Shown: one piece after another, positions 22,742-35,255 of the stretch
Position numbering within the stretch: the stretch's first letter is position 1
Layout: the number at the start of each line of letters is the position of its first letter
NCBI GenBank assembly: GCA_008921705.1
Contig: VFFE01007669.1
Span: forward strand, 1,423,782-1,487,781
Source of the DNA: Burhinus oedicnemus
Taxonomy: Eukaryota > Chordata > Aves > Charadriiformes > Burhinidae
DNA: 64,000 nucleotides
Direction of reading: 5' to 3'
Translations under genes and position numbers: made by a program
Notes under the pieces: model-generated
Databases searched by the model: none
What the model was told of the DNA's origin: nothing
Seen by the model: the letters and a program-made list of their open reading frames with translations, nothing else

Positions 22742-23439
22742 CTTAATAAAGAAAAATGTGAGAGGAAGAGTGAATGAATATACTCTCGCTCTGAAGTAGC
22801 TCTGCAGCAAAGAAACCTGTTGACAGTCACTAATTCAACAGATCTCCCAGTTTTTTTACTTCCCTTCCAAAAAACTACCCGGTACAAACACAAATACATT
22901 GTTCTGCATTCTCACAGAAGATGGAAGTGGTATTACACTATTTCAAAAACCCCAAAGGAAAGGCTTAAGGAATTTACAGCAATTCTCAGGCAAAGTTTAC
23001 AAATCCTTGACAAGGGATCATTAACACATCTTGCATAATACCATAACATTACCAAGTAACTCCTTAGGACTTCCTGTACAATACAAATACCACTGATCAC
23101 CCTGTTATAATTGGTATTTTTTCAAAATCCTGCAGTTCGATTAAGGACTCTGCAAGTTGTTTTAAGGACTCTGGAAGTCCATCTTTCAAAGACGGTGGCC
23201 TCACCAAAGGGGTGGACAATCCAGTGTCACAAATCAGCACTTTTCAGATGGTGCAGAGCTCACCACACACTCCTGTCTCGCTCTCAAAGATGACTGAAAG
23301 ATAATACAAAAAGTTTTGACCAGAGAACACTTTCAGCCACAAGACTGTGGCCAGGGTGTATTAATCTTTCCATCTGGTCAAAAACTTCAGTACATTTGTT
23401 GAATCCCAGGTAGGAAAAAAAAAAAAATTGTATTGATGG
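22742..23439. other. Non-coding region just upstream of the start-codon exon
   Basis: The first about 40 bases hold the pyrimidine tract inferred to be the splice acceptor of the start-codon exon. The remainder is AT-rich and unremarkable. I see no promoter motif or further exon. Confidence 0.5.
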
Positions 23440-23930
23440 AGACAGGAGCTACCCGGGGCCTAACTCGGATTCTCTGGGCTGCCATCTTGGGTGCAGTGCC
23501 CAGGTCTGGCAGGGGGAACTGCCGGGGCAGCCTCTGTGAGGAGTGGATGGAGCTGCCCCGAGCTGGACACAGCCAGTTCCAGCCACCCCACTGCAGGGCA
23601 CAGCTGAGCCTGTCAGCAAAAAGATAGTCAAGAAAGGGCAGAAAACACCATAAAGGCAGAAGAGGAGGAACAAAACAAGTGACAAACAACCCTGTGAACA
23701 CCAGGGTCAGAGAAGGGTTGGGGGGGAAGAGGTGCCCCAGGCACCAGAGCAGAGACTCCCCTGCCGCCCGTGGAGGAGACGGACAGTCCTGAAGGAACTA
23801 CGGCCCGCGGAGCACCCACGCTGAGCAGATTTTTCCCTGAAGGACCGCAGCCCGTGGGCAACCCATGTCAGAGCACGGAAAAGTGTGAGAAGGCAAGAGT
23901 AGCGAGGAAAGAGGAAGATAGAGCTGACTT
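23440..23930 (+). repeat. GC-rich avian interspersed repeat, 5' part
   Basis: About 490 bp of GC-rich, CpG-containing sequence. Phrases such as GAGCTGGACACAGCCAGTTC, GGGCACAGCTGAGCC, and the paired units GGCCCGCGGAGCACCCACG and CAGCCCGTGGGCAACCCATG are ones I recall from a dispersed bird repeat, probably LTR- or retroelement-related. The family name is not certain. Because of the CpGs this could be mistaken for a promoter of the nearby start-codon exon. Confidence 0.6.
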
Positions 23931-25300
23931 TTTTAGGATTGTCTTTAAATCTAAAGGTATCTCTTTGCATTAAACTCTTGTGCAGAAGAGAGTACCTTAG
24001 CACTCCTCAGCATCCTTCGTGCAGAAGTGGAGCTCAGCTTTCTGCTACTTTCAACCTTAGCAGTCAGCCTTTGTTGTGCTACATTTCACCTTTTCCTAAA
24101 GCTGGAGACATTATAGCCCCCAGAAGACATCAAATAATATTTTTATATGACTATTTGCACTAGCAAGGAAAAAATAATTGCACAAAACAGATCAGTCCTG
24201 TGCCATGCACAGAAGAGTAAACACTAACTTTGTATCTGCTCTATGAAAGAAGTCACTGTTCTGTGGTTCCTCTAATTCACATTCATGAGGATCAGAGAGT
24301 AGCTGTGGACTTCAATCCAGGAGCTGGGGCAGTAAAACAGGGAAACAGAGAGAGGAAACTGGAATGAAGAAAACTGGATTCTTCAGATAATGGCAGAAAA
24401 TAAACGGGAGAGGATATTTAACAGGAGAGGATTACAATTGCAAAGAACTAGTGATAACAACCACAAAATGGCATATGTGCAGTTGTTATTTTTGGACTTG
24501 TAAACTCAGTGAAGACATGGGTATATTCATTATTATCACAATCCTTTTTAGCTTACTTTCTAGCTTAAATCAGAAGTGAGCTGCTGATGCAAGTGCATAC
24601 AGGCATCATTTAAGGGAATTTAAGTGATTTAACAGTACTTTTCAATAAATGTAACTCCATTTTAATTAAAAAAAAATCTTTTGGGCTTACATTCTTAATG
24701 TTTGCTTCTTGGACTAAAAGTATGAGTAACTTTTAAACAAAATGTTATCCTGGTAACAGTGTGAAGAAAAATAATAATCTAAAATGTATTATCACTTTCA
24801 TATAAAACAAATTATTCAAAAAGCTTTTAAAACAGCAGGATTTTAACTTCAGCAAATGGCTAGTCCTCAAAGAGAACACTCTTGACAGTTTTAATTTTTG
24901 AAAATTAGAGGTTTCAAAAAGCAGTCTTTATAGCAGTGCCTATTAAATCTAGTAAGATTTTGCTGTTACACTATGTACAAATGTCAGCAGCAGTTAACAC
25001 CTTTTATTCTTTAGGACAATGCTTAAATGCTGAATATGAACATTAACACACGCCTGCTGGAATTCAGGCTGCCATTAAAGGATATGTTCATTTGTGTTCC
25101 ATAATACGACATAAACTTGCATTAATTCATTTCTTCTTTTCAGTTTGGCCACTTAAAAAGTTTTTAAGCACTGGCTTTTCTCCAGCAGTAGATAATGGTT
25201 TGGTACCACCAGTAACTTAGTTTATAGCATAAGTATTAAGTGAGCACATGGAAGGTTTACTATTTTCAATAAAAGCAGCATTCTCAAAAATCTCAAGAAA
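23931..25300. other. AT-rich non-coding stretch
   Basis: No exon, repeat family or RNA gene recognised. It separates two pieces of what appears to be the same type of repeat. Confidence 0.5.
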
Positions 25301-25305
25301 ATACA

Positions 25306-25694
25306 TGAGGGGTTGTTCAGCCTGGAGAAGAAAAGGCTCTGGGGAGTCCTTACAGACACCTTCCAGTACTTAAAGGAGGTGTACAGGAAAGATGGGGAGG
25401 AACTCTTTATCAGGGAGTGTAGCAATAGGAAAAAGGGTAACAGTTTTAAACCGAAAGAGTACAGATTTAGATTATATATTAGGAAGAAATTCTTTACTCT
25501 GAGGGTGGTGAGGCACTGGAAGAGGTTGCCCAGGGAAGTTGTGGATGCCCCATCCCTTGAGGTGTTCAAGGCCAGGTTGGATAGGGCTTTGAGTAACCTG
25601 GTCTAGTGGAAGGTGTCCCTGTCCACGCCAGGAGGGTTTGAACTATATGATCTTTAAGGTCCCTTCCAACCCAAACCATTCAATGATTCCATGA
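25306..25694 (+). mobile_element. CR1 LINE 3' fragment
   Basis: An open reading of the CR1 ORF2 C terminus: MFSLEKKRLWGVLTDTFQYL near 25313, then IRKKFFTLRVVRHWKRLPRE and VVDAPSLEVFKARLDRALSN. The 3' tail follows (GATCTTTAAGGTCCCTTCCA, then ATTCAATGATTCCATG). There are no stops within the 97-residue reading, so it is a fairly well-preserved copy. It is antisense to OSBPL6 and ends exactly where a GC-rich repeat piece begins. Confidence 0.95.
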
Positions 25695-26045
25695 AAAACT
25701 GCTATGTACTGGCCACAAACACCACCACCCACCATGCCACTTGGGGCAGAGGGAGACTAGAAGTGTCAGGAATGAAGGAGTGAACTTGAACCTGGGAAAA
25801 ATGGGAGGAAATGTGGTTTTTTAATGTCTTTCATTTCTCACTACCCAAATCTACTTTAATTTGCAATAAATTAATTTTCCCTGAGTTTTGCCTACAACAG
25901 TAATTGATAAGCAGCATCTCTGTCTTTATCTCGACCCACGAGCTTCCTCGTTCTATTTTCTCCCCCCATGCCACTGAGGCAAGGGGGAGTGAGCAGCTGG
26001 ACAGGCATTTGGCTGCTGGTCAGGGTTAACCTGCCACAGCTACAG
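25695..26045 (+). repeat. GC-rich avian interspersed repeat, 3' part
   Basis: This matches, from memory, the downstream part of the same dispersed avian repeat as at 23440-23930. Recognisable blocks in order are CTGCTATGTACTGGCCAC, GTGAACTTGAACCTGGG, TTGCAATAAATTAATTTTCC, CTTTATCTCGACCCACGAGC and CAGGGTTAACCTGCCACAG. The AATAAA inside it could be an LTR poly(A) signal. Family assignment is uncertain. Confidence 0.6.
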
Positions 26046-29000
26046 GGGCCATCCTTTTTTCTGTTTACTCAGCCACTGCTATGTATGTTATCTCTTTGCT
26101 TTCTCTCACTTACTTCTCTCTACCCAAATCTTTAATTTCCATCCAAGAACAGAAAAATAGATACTCAGAGGAGCACAGAGGATATTTGTGCCAACAAACA
26201 GTCAAACACTACCAAAATGTTGCAAGTTCATTACCAGTACATCACAACAGTTCAGGAACTGAGTTATAGGTCTCAATGCTGATAGATACTGTGTCTGATC
26301 TTCCACTAACCTTACACAAAATCATTCCCTGAATGGTGTCGTCTGCTTGAAGCTAGCATCTATCTTCTTCACCACCCTCTCTCTGATTTTGAAATAGCGC
26401 CCTTCCACATACACTGGGATGACAGCACACCAAGGGTCAGGACAGCTAGCTTTAGAATAGTGTGGAGAAAGGTGCTGTCCTACACCATGTCAAATGATAT
26501 CAGGACAAAAATACATTAACTAACACTCAGACGTGACTTCAGGCTCAAGAAATAATGACATATTGAAGACAGAGTTGTAGCTTCTCCAATCACAACAGAT
26601 ACTCATGCAAGAATATCATCCTGAACACAGATAAGCACACAGAGGCAGCTAAATAATTAATTACATTGTGCCTTACAGCCATCAACTTCCAAATACTGCA
26701 CCCTAACACCTTCTTGCTGGAGCTGAGATCTGTGATGACTCATAAGTGACAGACACCTTTTCTGCTTGTACTATGGAAAGTGGAATGACTGCATTTCATT
26801 AATTATCAGCACTTTTGCAAGTATGAATCTCATCCGTATCTTATGGATGAGCTTCCACCTCCACCAAGGAGTCTCCCAGAGAATTACAGGTCCCACATAA
26901 TATCCACAGGGCCCACATAGCATCCCAGTGGCATGACTGGGAGGACGTGGCTGTTCCACCAGCAAAAGCTGCCCCCGTAGCTTGAACATCTCGGCAAATT
27001 CTCTATTCTTTTCAGGATCACAAGTTCCTGCTAAAAGAAGCCTAAGAAGATGCTAGTGCTGGAGCTGCTAAAGCCACCTACAAGACAACAGAGGTTGCAG
27101 GAAGAAAGAAGCAGGCTGCACAACACATTTATTTTGGAACACCAGAAAGAAAACACAATGAAGTTGTACCCAAAGAGAGGCTTTTCCTCCTACCCTAGCA
27201 TACCAGGGACTGCTGATCTGGTTTAATAGCATTTTCATATCCTAGAAATGCATTAGGCAATTTTTAGCCAAAGAGGTGTATCAACAGTGATATCTCAAAG
27301 TCTATGCAGTTTTCATATAAATCAAAAATCAAATTACAAAAATTAGAACACAAAAATTATAATCCTAGTTCACAAAGCTGTGTAGAACAGTTGAGCTATT
27401 TAATAGCTAAAAGGACAAATTTTCAGTCACTTTCAGCTATGAGGTCACTGAAAATTTTTTAGCAGAGCAGCCTTCCAGCAAATGAAAATCAAACCCTTTC
27501 TAAAACATCTGATCTTCACTCAGTTGACTCATGTGGAAAAATTTATATTTAGTATTGGCACAGGAGGACAGTGATCTGGCACTTCAAGTGAGTTTTTAAG
27601 GCTCTGGGGAAGTGATGTTGTAAGAAGAAAACACAATGCTAGCAAGTGGTACACAAGAAAAACAGGTCTGTATATAGTTGCCAGGTTGGACATTCTGTGA
27701 AGTATGGGCTTTTTCTTTTGAAAGGTATTTAAAAAAAATACAATGGTGGCTTACACCTGAGCCAAACTCCACAGTGGTTCTGTGGTGTTGCCCAAGCATT
27801 AAGAGCTGAACCTAACCAACAACTTGCTCAAACCACACTGATTTATCGATAGCAGTCTCCCAAAAAAGATTGTAAAAAACAAAAAAAAAAATCCCCCTTC
27901 ACACTATAAGAAGCAAACATTTCTTCTTGCCCTATTTAACAGCAACAATAACTTCAATACAAAATTGCTGGTATTTATACATCGAAATTTCTGAGAGAGG
28001 AACAGTTCAGGGTTGAAAGTCAAAAAAAAAGAAGCAAGTGGGATATTTGCGAAAACAAGCACTGTAAGTGAAACAAAAATATTAATGCAAATTAGCAAGA
28101 GCTAGCATTGAGCTTTTTGTTATTATTCTTGATCAATGAATTTAGATTTTTTTCTCTATATTGCTAAGACCTTATCTTCCAATTTTGGCTTAAAATTTGG
28201 GTAATACATCTTTTTTAGAGCATGTTAAAAGGAATAAATGTAGTGAAATTGATGTAAAGAGACGCCAGTCTCTCTGTAACTAAGATTGAAGCAAACAATT
28301 ATAAATTTGATTTTTTGGCCAACAAATTCAGTTTACCAAAATGAAACCAATGCTTTTGAGACATTTTTCATAGGCTTTTTCTCTCAATCACTGGCAATTT
28401 TGCTATTGACTTCAGTGGGAATACAAGCAAGCCATATACCATGGTAGAATATTTCTAGAAAATAATAGAAACATCTAACGACACATTCAAAAACTATGAT
28501 GTTGGGTCTTGCACGGGTGGGGGGCTGTGTATTTGTTCTGCTATGTTTTCTGACAAAGACGAACACATCTGAGTGATTGTACGAGGCCAATTTTATCAAC
28601 ACCTTTACTTCACAGCAAATATGTCTTCAACCTGAAAGTATTTTAATTTATTTCAGTTGGACAACTCAAAAAGAATGGCATTATCTGGCATAAACAAAGG
28701 CAACACCATTGGCTATTAGTTATCAGTTGCTGCTTATCCAAATATCATTGACCTGTAGGCTGCATTTTGCACCACACCAACTAAATTCCTCATGAACTGC
28801 TCAAAACCACCTGTCAGTTTAGGACCATAAGTGATTCAGCCCATCAAATACGACAGTGCATTGGCTTGCAGCAAAGCTGCTTTGCTGTGAGTTCCCAAGG
28901 CAGGAAATATATCTATGGCTTCCAGCGTGTAAGAAGAGACGGACTTCCTGGAACATGAAAACCAGGCACTGCAGAAAGATTTCAGTCATCACAAGCATCA

Positions 29001-31680
29001 ATCCCCTAGCTGGGAGTTTTGTCTTCAACTTTTCTCATTAGCATCTGAACTATTTTGGATTTAAAACATCATTTGAAATTTAGTAATCATAAAAATTATT
29101 TACTGGTTCTTCAGTACATTCTCTTCTAAGATTTTTAGTTATTTTTTATGTAAGGTGATGTATATAGAAAGGTAAGATGCTCTGCTCAAAGTCAAGGAGA
29201 GAGCGAGTCTTGTAAGCAGAACATGCAGCAAAGTCTTTTAACTCTGATGTGTAAGGAAAAATACCATGTGCCATGATTGTAACATCCTCCAGATAAGGCA
29301 AACATCTATATCTAATCCTATTCATAAAGGAATACAAAATTACTGTACAGAAACTACAATAAGTAATTATTTAAGAAACATCCTAAAGCTTCTTTACTGA
29401 GTAGTTAAGAAATTGTTTATTCTTTCTCAAACATTTGGTATTGAATACTTCTTTTATGAATGAGAACTATTCCACTGCATTCTTGTGGTTCATCCCTACT
29501 ATGTTTGTTTTTTAAGCTAGCCTTCGAATGCAAGGTGGGTTTTTCTCGAAAATGTTATTGTGCTTGACCTCAATTGCTACAGCTTGTCTAAGCCTGGGGA
29601 GGAAAAAAAAAAAAGAAAAGAAAAAAAACAAGAGAAGTGGAAACCTAGGGATTCTCCATTCTTTCTCTACTTCAATCACAGATTTTAACATATTTTACTA
29701 CATAATTATTTTTTCCTCCTTTATTCTTAGTTCATTAGTGTTGTGGGTTGGTTTTGGATTTTTTCCCCCCCTGGTGTCTTAAATCAAGTCTTGAAAACAA
29801 AGTCATTCTTCATTTCCACTCCATCCACAAAGGGCTACTGTCTCTTTTGATCTCTTTCTGTCTAAATAAATAAATAAATAAATGAAAATTATATGCTTTA
29901 TTTCTCATATCAGAAACCGCTGGTTTTTTTACACTAGATATTATGTTAACCCACAAGTCCTGCCTCCCATCATCTGAAAGAAAATTATTTCAGATGCATC
30001 AAAATAAATGACCACTCCAGTACCAAGATGTAGCGTGATTATTTTTTATACCAATGTTACAGTAAATAGTTTGAAAGACAAGGAAGCACTGAGAGCTACT
30101 TACTGATTTCTCTTCACCATCTATCCCAGGTTACATTAATATGTTTGATTCAACATCTCTTAAAAGCATTTCCTGGAAATTCTGTAGACAGGACTATTCA
30201 GTAGTATAAAAACACTGGAGACGACACTGACTCTCCATATAAAATTCATTACTCTTAGTTTTATTCACTGAACAAACTACATTGTATCTGGAGTTACACA
30301 GATCGCCATTATTTGAAATTTCATTTTAAAATCAAGTATTTTTATGTTACTGGCTAAATTTAAAAAAAAAAAAAACAAACCACAGAGAAAGATGAAATAT
30401 AAAAAGGCTATTTTTATTGGAAAAAAAATGTTAGTAGGTTTAAAAGGTCCGAGTGAGATACATACACAAGTAGTGAAATAAGACAATACACCAGGGAGCA
30501 AACTGTGCAAAGACTTGGGAAACAAGCTGTATAAACTGCACAAAATAAATGGCTGACACAGATGAGAGAAGCAACCTGTAGAAATTAATATTAGCAAGGT
30601 CAGAGGTATGGATATTGCAGTTATTTTACTTTACGAGCCACTACCATACAGCAAGTCCATTGACACCGGTCAGGGAATCTCTGTTCTCTCCCAAAATCCG
30701 AAGATGTTCCACTGAGCCTGGGCAACTGCACCAACTGCAGTGTGGTTTGTGAAAAAGCTATTAGTAGAAGTCATGAAAATGTAGAAATACATGACTTGCA
30801 TAAATCTGGAGTTATAAATAAACCTGCATGTCATATAACAGATAAATGGAAGCTCTCAATGGGTAACTCCAAATGAAGTCTGGATTCAAATAACATTCGT
30901 GACAGAAGTCTGTTATTGTTTCTCACTCTGATTCTTTTCTGCAAGAATGCCCAGAATGCTTTATAGACTGTTTAGTATCTTCTGTAGTATTGGAATAATT
31001 TGAGAAGACAATTTAGTGTGCAGAACTGAGTCTCTAGACATAAATGAACCAAAAATATGCGACTGTCACTGGCATTATTTCAAGCAAAGCATCTTCACAC
31101 TGATCTATCAATATGGGGTTGGTTTTTATTTGGGAGGGAAGAGGTTTTCTGCGGTGCTCTGCAGCTGTATAACACGGGCATTCTATATTTGAGCACTCAG
31201 TGGAGGTCAACCTTTGTTCTCACATTATGAAGAATACATAACTGCCTGCTCCCCCCTTTACTGCTGACCTTCCATGCAGGAAAACCATAACCACGTTTTT
31301 CTCCAGTACATGAATGCTGCAAACACAAGAATATAGTGGAAATAAAACATCTCAGTGCAGTGGCAATGCTGTGGTGATTTAATACACCCCTTATGGGAAA
31401 TAAGCAATTTCTCTTTTTTTCTCCCCCCTTTTTTTTTTTGTGTGAATAAATGAGTGAAACAATCCCTTTACAGCCACTCTTTTGAGAACCAGCCACATCA
31501 TTTTAGCAAAATGTCAACTTTTTAGGAAATAGCTTTAATCAATGCATTTTAAGATTTGTTTTATTTGTAGGTCCTGTCAGAAATAATAAAGGGCCAACTC
31601 CAGATCCAGGAAAATTATTGATTACATTTGGCATGTTGACAATAGAGAAAAAAATTGAGCAGAAGAAATTTTTTTACCTG
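26046..31680. other. Non-coding region without recognised genes
   Basis: About 5.6 kb of AT-rich DNA. It contains A-rich runs (for example 29606-29629), an AAAT microsatellite (29863-29884) and many small ORFs with no family resemblance. It is presumably a 5' intron or flank of OSBPL6. Confidence 0.5.
29863..29884 (+). repeat. AAAT microsatellite
   Basis: Five consecutive AAAT/AATA units (TAAATAAATAAATAAATAAA). Confidence 0.85.
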
Positions 31681-32007
31681 AAACTACCTGAAAGGAAGTT
31701 GTAGCAAGGTGGGTGTCGGTCTCTTTTCCCAAGTAACAAGCGATAGGACGAGAGGAAACGACCTCAAGTTGTGCCAGGAGTGGTTTACATTGAATATTAG
31801 GAAAAATTTCTTCACTGAAAGGGTTATCAAGTATTGGAACAGGCTGCCCAGGGAAGTGGTGGAGTCACCATCCCTGAAGGTATTTGAAAGACCTGTAGAT
31901 GTGGCACTTAGGGGCATGGTTTAGTGGTGGACTTGGCAGCATTAAATTTACGGTTGGACTCGATGATCTTAAAGGTGTTTTCCAACCTAAATGCCTCTAT
32001 GACCATG
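31681..32007 (+). mobile_element. CR1 LINE 3' fragment
   Basis: The nucleotide sequence follows a common avian CR1 type: GTAGCAAGGTGGGTGTCGGT, AGTAACAAGCGATAGGACGA, AATTTCTTCACTGAAAGG, AACAGGCTGCCCAGGGAAGT, GTTTAGTGGTGGACTTGG, then GGTTGGACTCGATGATCTTA and TTTTCCAACCTAAATG. The C-terminal reading [20 protein letters not shown] is intact. It is antisense to OSBPL6. The 5' limit is approximate. Confidence 0.94.
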
Positions 32008-32462
32008 GAAACTGAAAATTGTGCTGACCAAGTGCAGTGGTGACAATGACCTGCCTGAGATCATGGTGTCGACCAGCAGCCTCTCCACTGCGGGGTGATC
32101 GGGGCACATGCTCAGCCTCCCTCCTACAACGTTGCTGGGCTTCACCAAAACTCTGAGATCTCCTGTTCGCTTACAAGGCTTACTGCGTGGCTAGAAGCAG
32201 GCACCCATCTCCTTCAACCCATCGATCACTTTGTTTGCTAATTTAGCTAAATGTATAACTAGATGTACATTGTAGCGATGTAACCACTAAACTTAATTGA
32301 TAAAAAAACCCAAAGCCTTGGTATTTTATCTTATTTCACATGATGATAGACAAAAGCAGTACTTACCCATTTTACACACACAATTTCCTAATCTTTCAAG
32401 ATTAGATAATTAATTGGCTAAGACACAATGTTTATGTCAATAAGAGCAAAGTCTAAACCTGT

Positions 32463-32502
32463 ATCATTATTCTTAATTAGGCATCAGTATTCTTAATTAG
32501 GC
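32463..32502 (+). repeat. 20-bp tandem duplication
   Basis: ATCATTATTCTTAATTAGGC at 32463-32482 is followed directly by a copy at 32483-32502 with one mismatch. Confidence 0.85.
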
Positions 32503-32761
32503 TACCACTTCTCCTTGACTGAAAGTCAACGATGCAGCAAAAGTAATGAAAAAAAAATACATATTTCATAGCAGTCATGTTTTACAGCCCTACATTCGAC
32601 AACTTCCCACAACAAGCATTTCTTGGAAGAATTATCAAAAAAATTAAAATTAATTAACATGGTGTTTCCCAAAACGACTAAGTTTATTAAATGCAGTGTC
32701 TTCTATAGGCTTTGCTTTGGTGGTTGGGTTAAGGGGTGGTTTGTTTGGTGTTGGGTATTTT

Positions 32762-32778
32762 GGGGGGGGGGGGGGGGG
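32762..32778 (+). repeat. Run of 17 G
   Basis: Seventeen consecutive G on the plus strand, preceded by T/G-rich sequence. The exact length is likely to be unreliable in an assembly. It could form a G-quadruplex. Confidence 0.85.
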
Positions 32779-34639
32779 CAGTGGAATCTTGTGGGTTTTT
32801 TGCTTTTGAAAAAGTCTACTTCTGTACATAGTCTCTACATCTTAAACAGCATATTCCATATTAGACTGAAGTGCCAGCAGACATTACTGAGACACTCTTA
32901 TTTTCATGTCATCCTTAGCAGAATGCAGTGCTCTCAAACACTTTACACCTGGTATGATTTCTTTAACACTGAGGTATCTTTTTTTTTTTTTTCCTGAGTG
33001 GCTAGTCCAAGTATGTCTCAATAATACAAAAAGTAAAAATAATATTAAAAAAAATTACTTGATTGGGCATATACGTCTATAAAATACACGATTATGACAG
33101 ACATCATCAAATAGATGGATGAGGTCAAAAAAAAGATAATCAGATTCAGACAAGAAGAGGTCAGTACAACATCTGCCTTTCCTATTTTCTGCTTGCCTAA
33201 ACAATTAAGCAGTTTTCTGCCCTTCCAGAAGCCCCGAAGCATACATGGTAATTAGTGGAGTTCCAGTATGTCCAAACCTCCAGTTTAGATGATAATTTCA
33301 ATATCCTCAAATCATTTGCATTCTCTAAGGATTGCCTCAATAGCTGAAGTGACCCTAGGATTTTCATTAGGATGTCTTTGTTATTCCACGTTCCTCAGGC
33401 TACCACAGCAATAGAACACTATTGATTTGCACGGCACAGAAATTTTTTGCATACTATAGAGGCAGTGTATCGACCTGTGTTGTATGCATTTGTAAAAGAT
33501 TGCTGCCAGTAGAGTGTTAAGCATGTATACATACTTAAAAATACATAAATACAAATATGCACTATATACCAGTTAAACATTAAACAGGAAAAAGTAACTG
33601 GTGCACATTATCATCCTTTCTAGACTAACCTAAGTCTGGAGCACCTTTATAAAAAAACAACAAACAAAAAAAAAAAACCACCACATACTATTCCATCCCT
33701 CCACCCCATTTTTAAACTAAAACCATTACGGGGGGTTTTTGTTTCCACCAAAACTTCTTCAAAGAATCAAATTTTTCAATTCTTGAAAAAAGCCATAAAA
33801 AGATTGAAAATTTTAAATCAACATTCAGGAAATGCTTTAAAGAATTAAAAAAAGTTTCATGTGTCCTGATTTTTTCATGGAAAAAACCCTCACAATTTTC
33901 AACAAGCTCTTTAAAAAAAAAAAAAAAAAGAATCCACTTTTTTCCTTATTTTAGTAATGATTTTTTTCTTTACCACTGGGCAACTTGGACAAAGGAAAAA
34001 TAGGTTAGAAGCCTAAAGACTCTTAAATTGCTTTTTAATTAGAATCTGAACTGGGCAGTGATCTAAAGCAACGAACCTGATTTCCCTTATAAAAGGGCTA
34101 CAAAATGTTTTCAGAAAAATGGTACTAATCTTCCAAAGTGCAGGAGCCTAAAAGCCATGTCTGGCTGCATTTTACTGCCCTTCTTTTATTAACCTATCTC
34201 TTGTTTGTCTGTTTTACTTCTACTACCTCACAAACATTACATTTTTGCTATATGTTCCAAACCTACCAAGTAAAATTTTGATTCAGAGCAAATTAAGAAC
34301 TGCCTGTTCTATCAGTCTTGAATTTTGAACAGCCTATTATCAAATGCTTGCAGGGAAGATGCCACAAAAATTCATCGCTGTCTCAATATAAATGCAATGT
34401 ATTTATGGGAGCAAATACAAGACTGCAATTGATGAAGTTTACTCAGGTCACGGAGAATGGAGAGGGGAGACACAAAACTGGCAGATTATGCAGAGCTTCC
34501 ACCAAACCTATTGTTTGGGGTGCTAAATGGAAGGTCACATCCAAGAACAAAAAACAGGACGCAATTTTATTCTTGGAAGTAATTTGCTTGACAAACACTA
34601 AGTGTCATGGTGGATCACAGCTGCACAGGATAATATAGT

Positions 34640-35255
34640 TAATGGTTTATATATAATCTGGGAAATATCAAGAAGGAATAGGGAGGCTGTATTACCTTTG
34701 TGACTGCTACTAAATCACTGTGTTCAGTTCTGCTGCCAACATTTCAAAGACATTCACAAATGGGTTCAAGAGAGAACCACGAGCATGACGACAAGATTGA
34801 AAAACATCACTACTAATAAAAGATTTATAGAGGTCCATCTATTTAGTTTGTCAAAGAGAAGATTGAAGGGTCACTGGATGACAATCTATAGCCCACTACA
34901 TGGGGGGGAAAGGAATTTATTATTAGAATTCTGCTCAAAGGTATAACAAAACCTAATGGGACAAAAAGAAGCGATAAATATATGCAGGTTAGAAATAAGG
35001 CACAGATTTATAATGGTGAAGATAATTAAACACTGATAAAATACACTGAGGATTACAATGGGTGTTTGTAGGGTATGAGAAGACATCTTCAGATTGACTG
35101 GAATTTTTAATTTATTTTTTTAAAAATATATTCCTAAGGTCAGCCATCACTGCTGATCTGGAAGCAGGAATTGATCCAGGGCAGTCTAATGGCTTATTCC
35201 ATGGCAAGAGTTCAGTCTAGATCATAATGCAGCCTCTCCCTTTCCCTTCCCACAA
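34640..35255 (+). mobile_element. Old, decayed CR1-type LINE fragment
   Basis: Plus-strand translation near 34675-34904 gives ISRRNREAVLPL, one stop, then HCVQFCCQHFKDI, KWVQERTTSMTTRLKN and EVHLFSLSKRRLKG. These follow in order the CR1 clan ORF2 C-terminal blocks [41 protein letters not shown] and [15 protein letters not shown]. The 3' end (GTCTAGATCATAATG, about 35216-35230) resembles the end of older CR1 families, not the ATTCTATG tail of young avian CR1. It is clearly more diverged than the other copies. It is antisense to OSBPL6. Confidence 0.75.

Larger units (their letters stand above)
32008..34639. other. Non-coding region with simple repeats
   Basis: A slightly GC-richer stretch of unknown identity directly follows the CR1 copy (32030-32240). 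Further on are a 20-bp tandem duplication, a 17-G run, and A-rich and T-rich runs (32978-32992, 33661-33679, 33913-33930). No coding exon was recognised. Confidence 0.5.
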
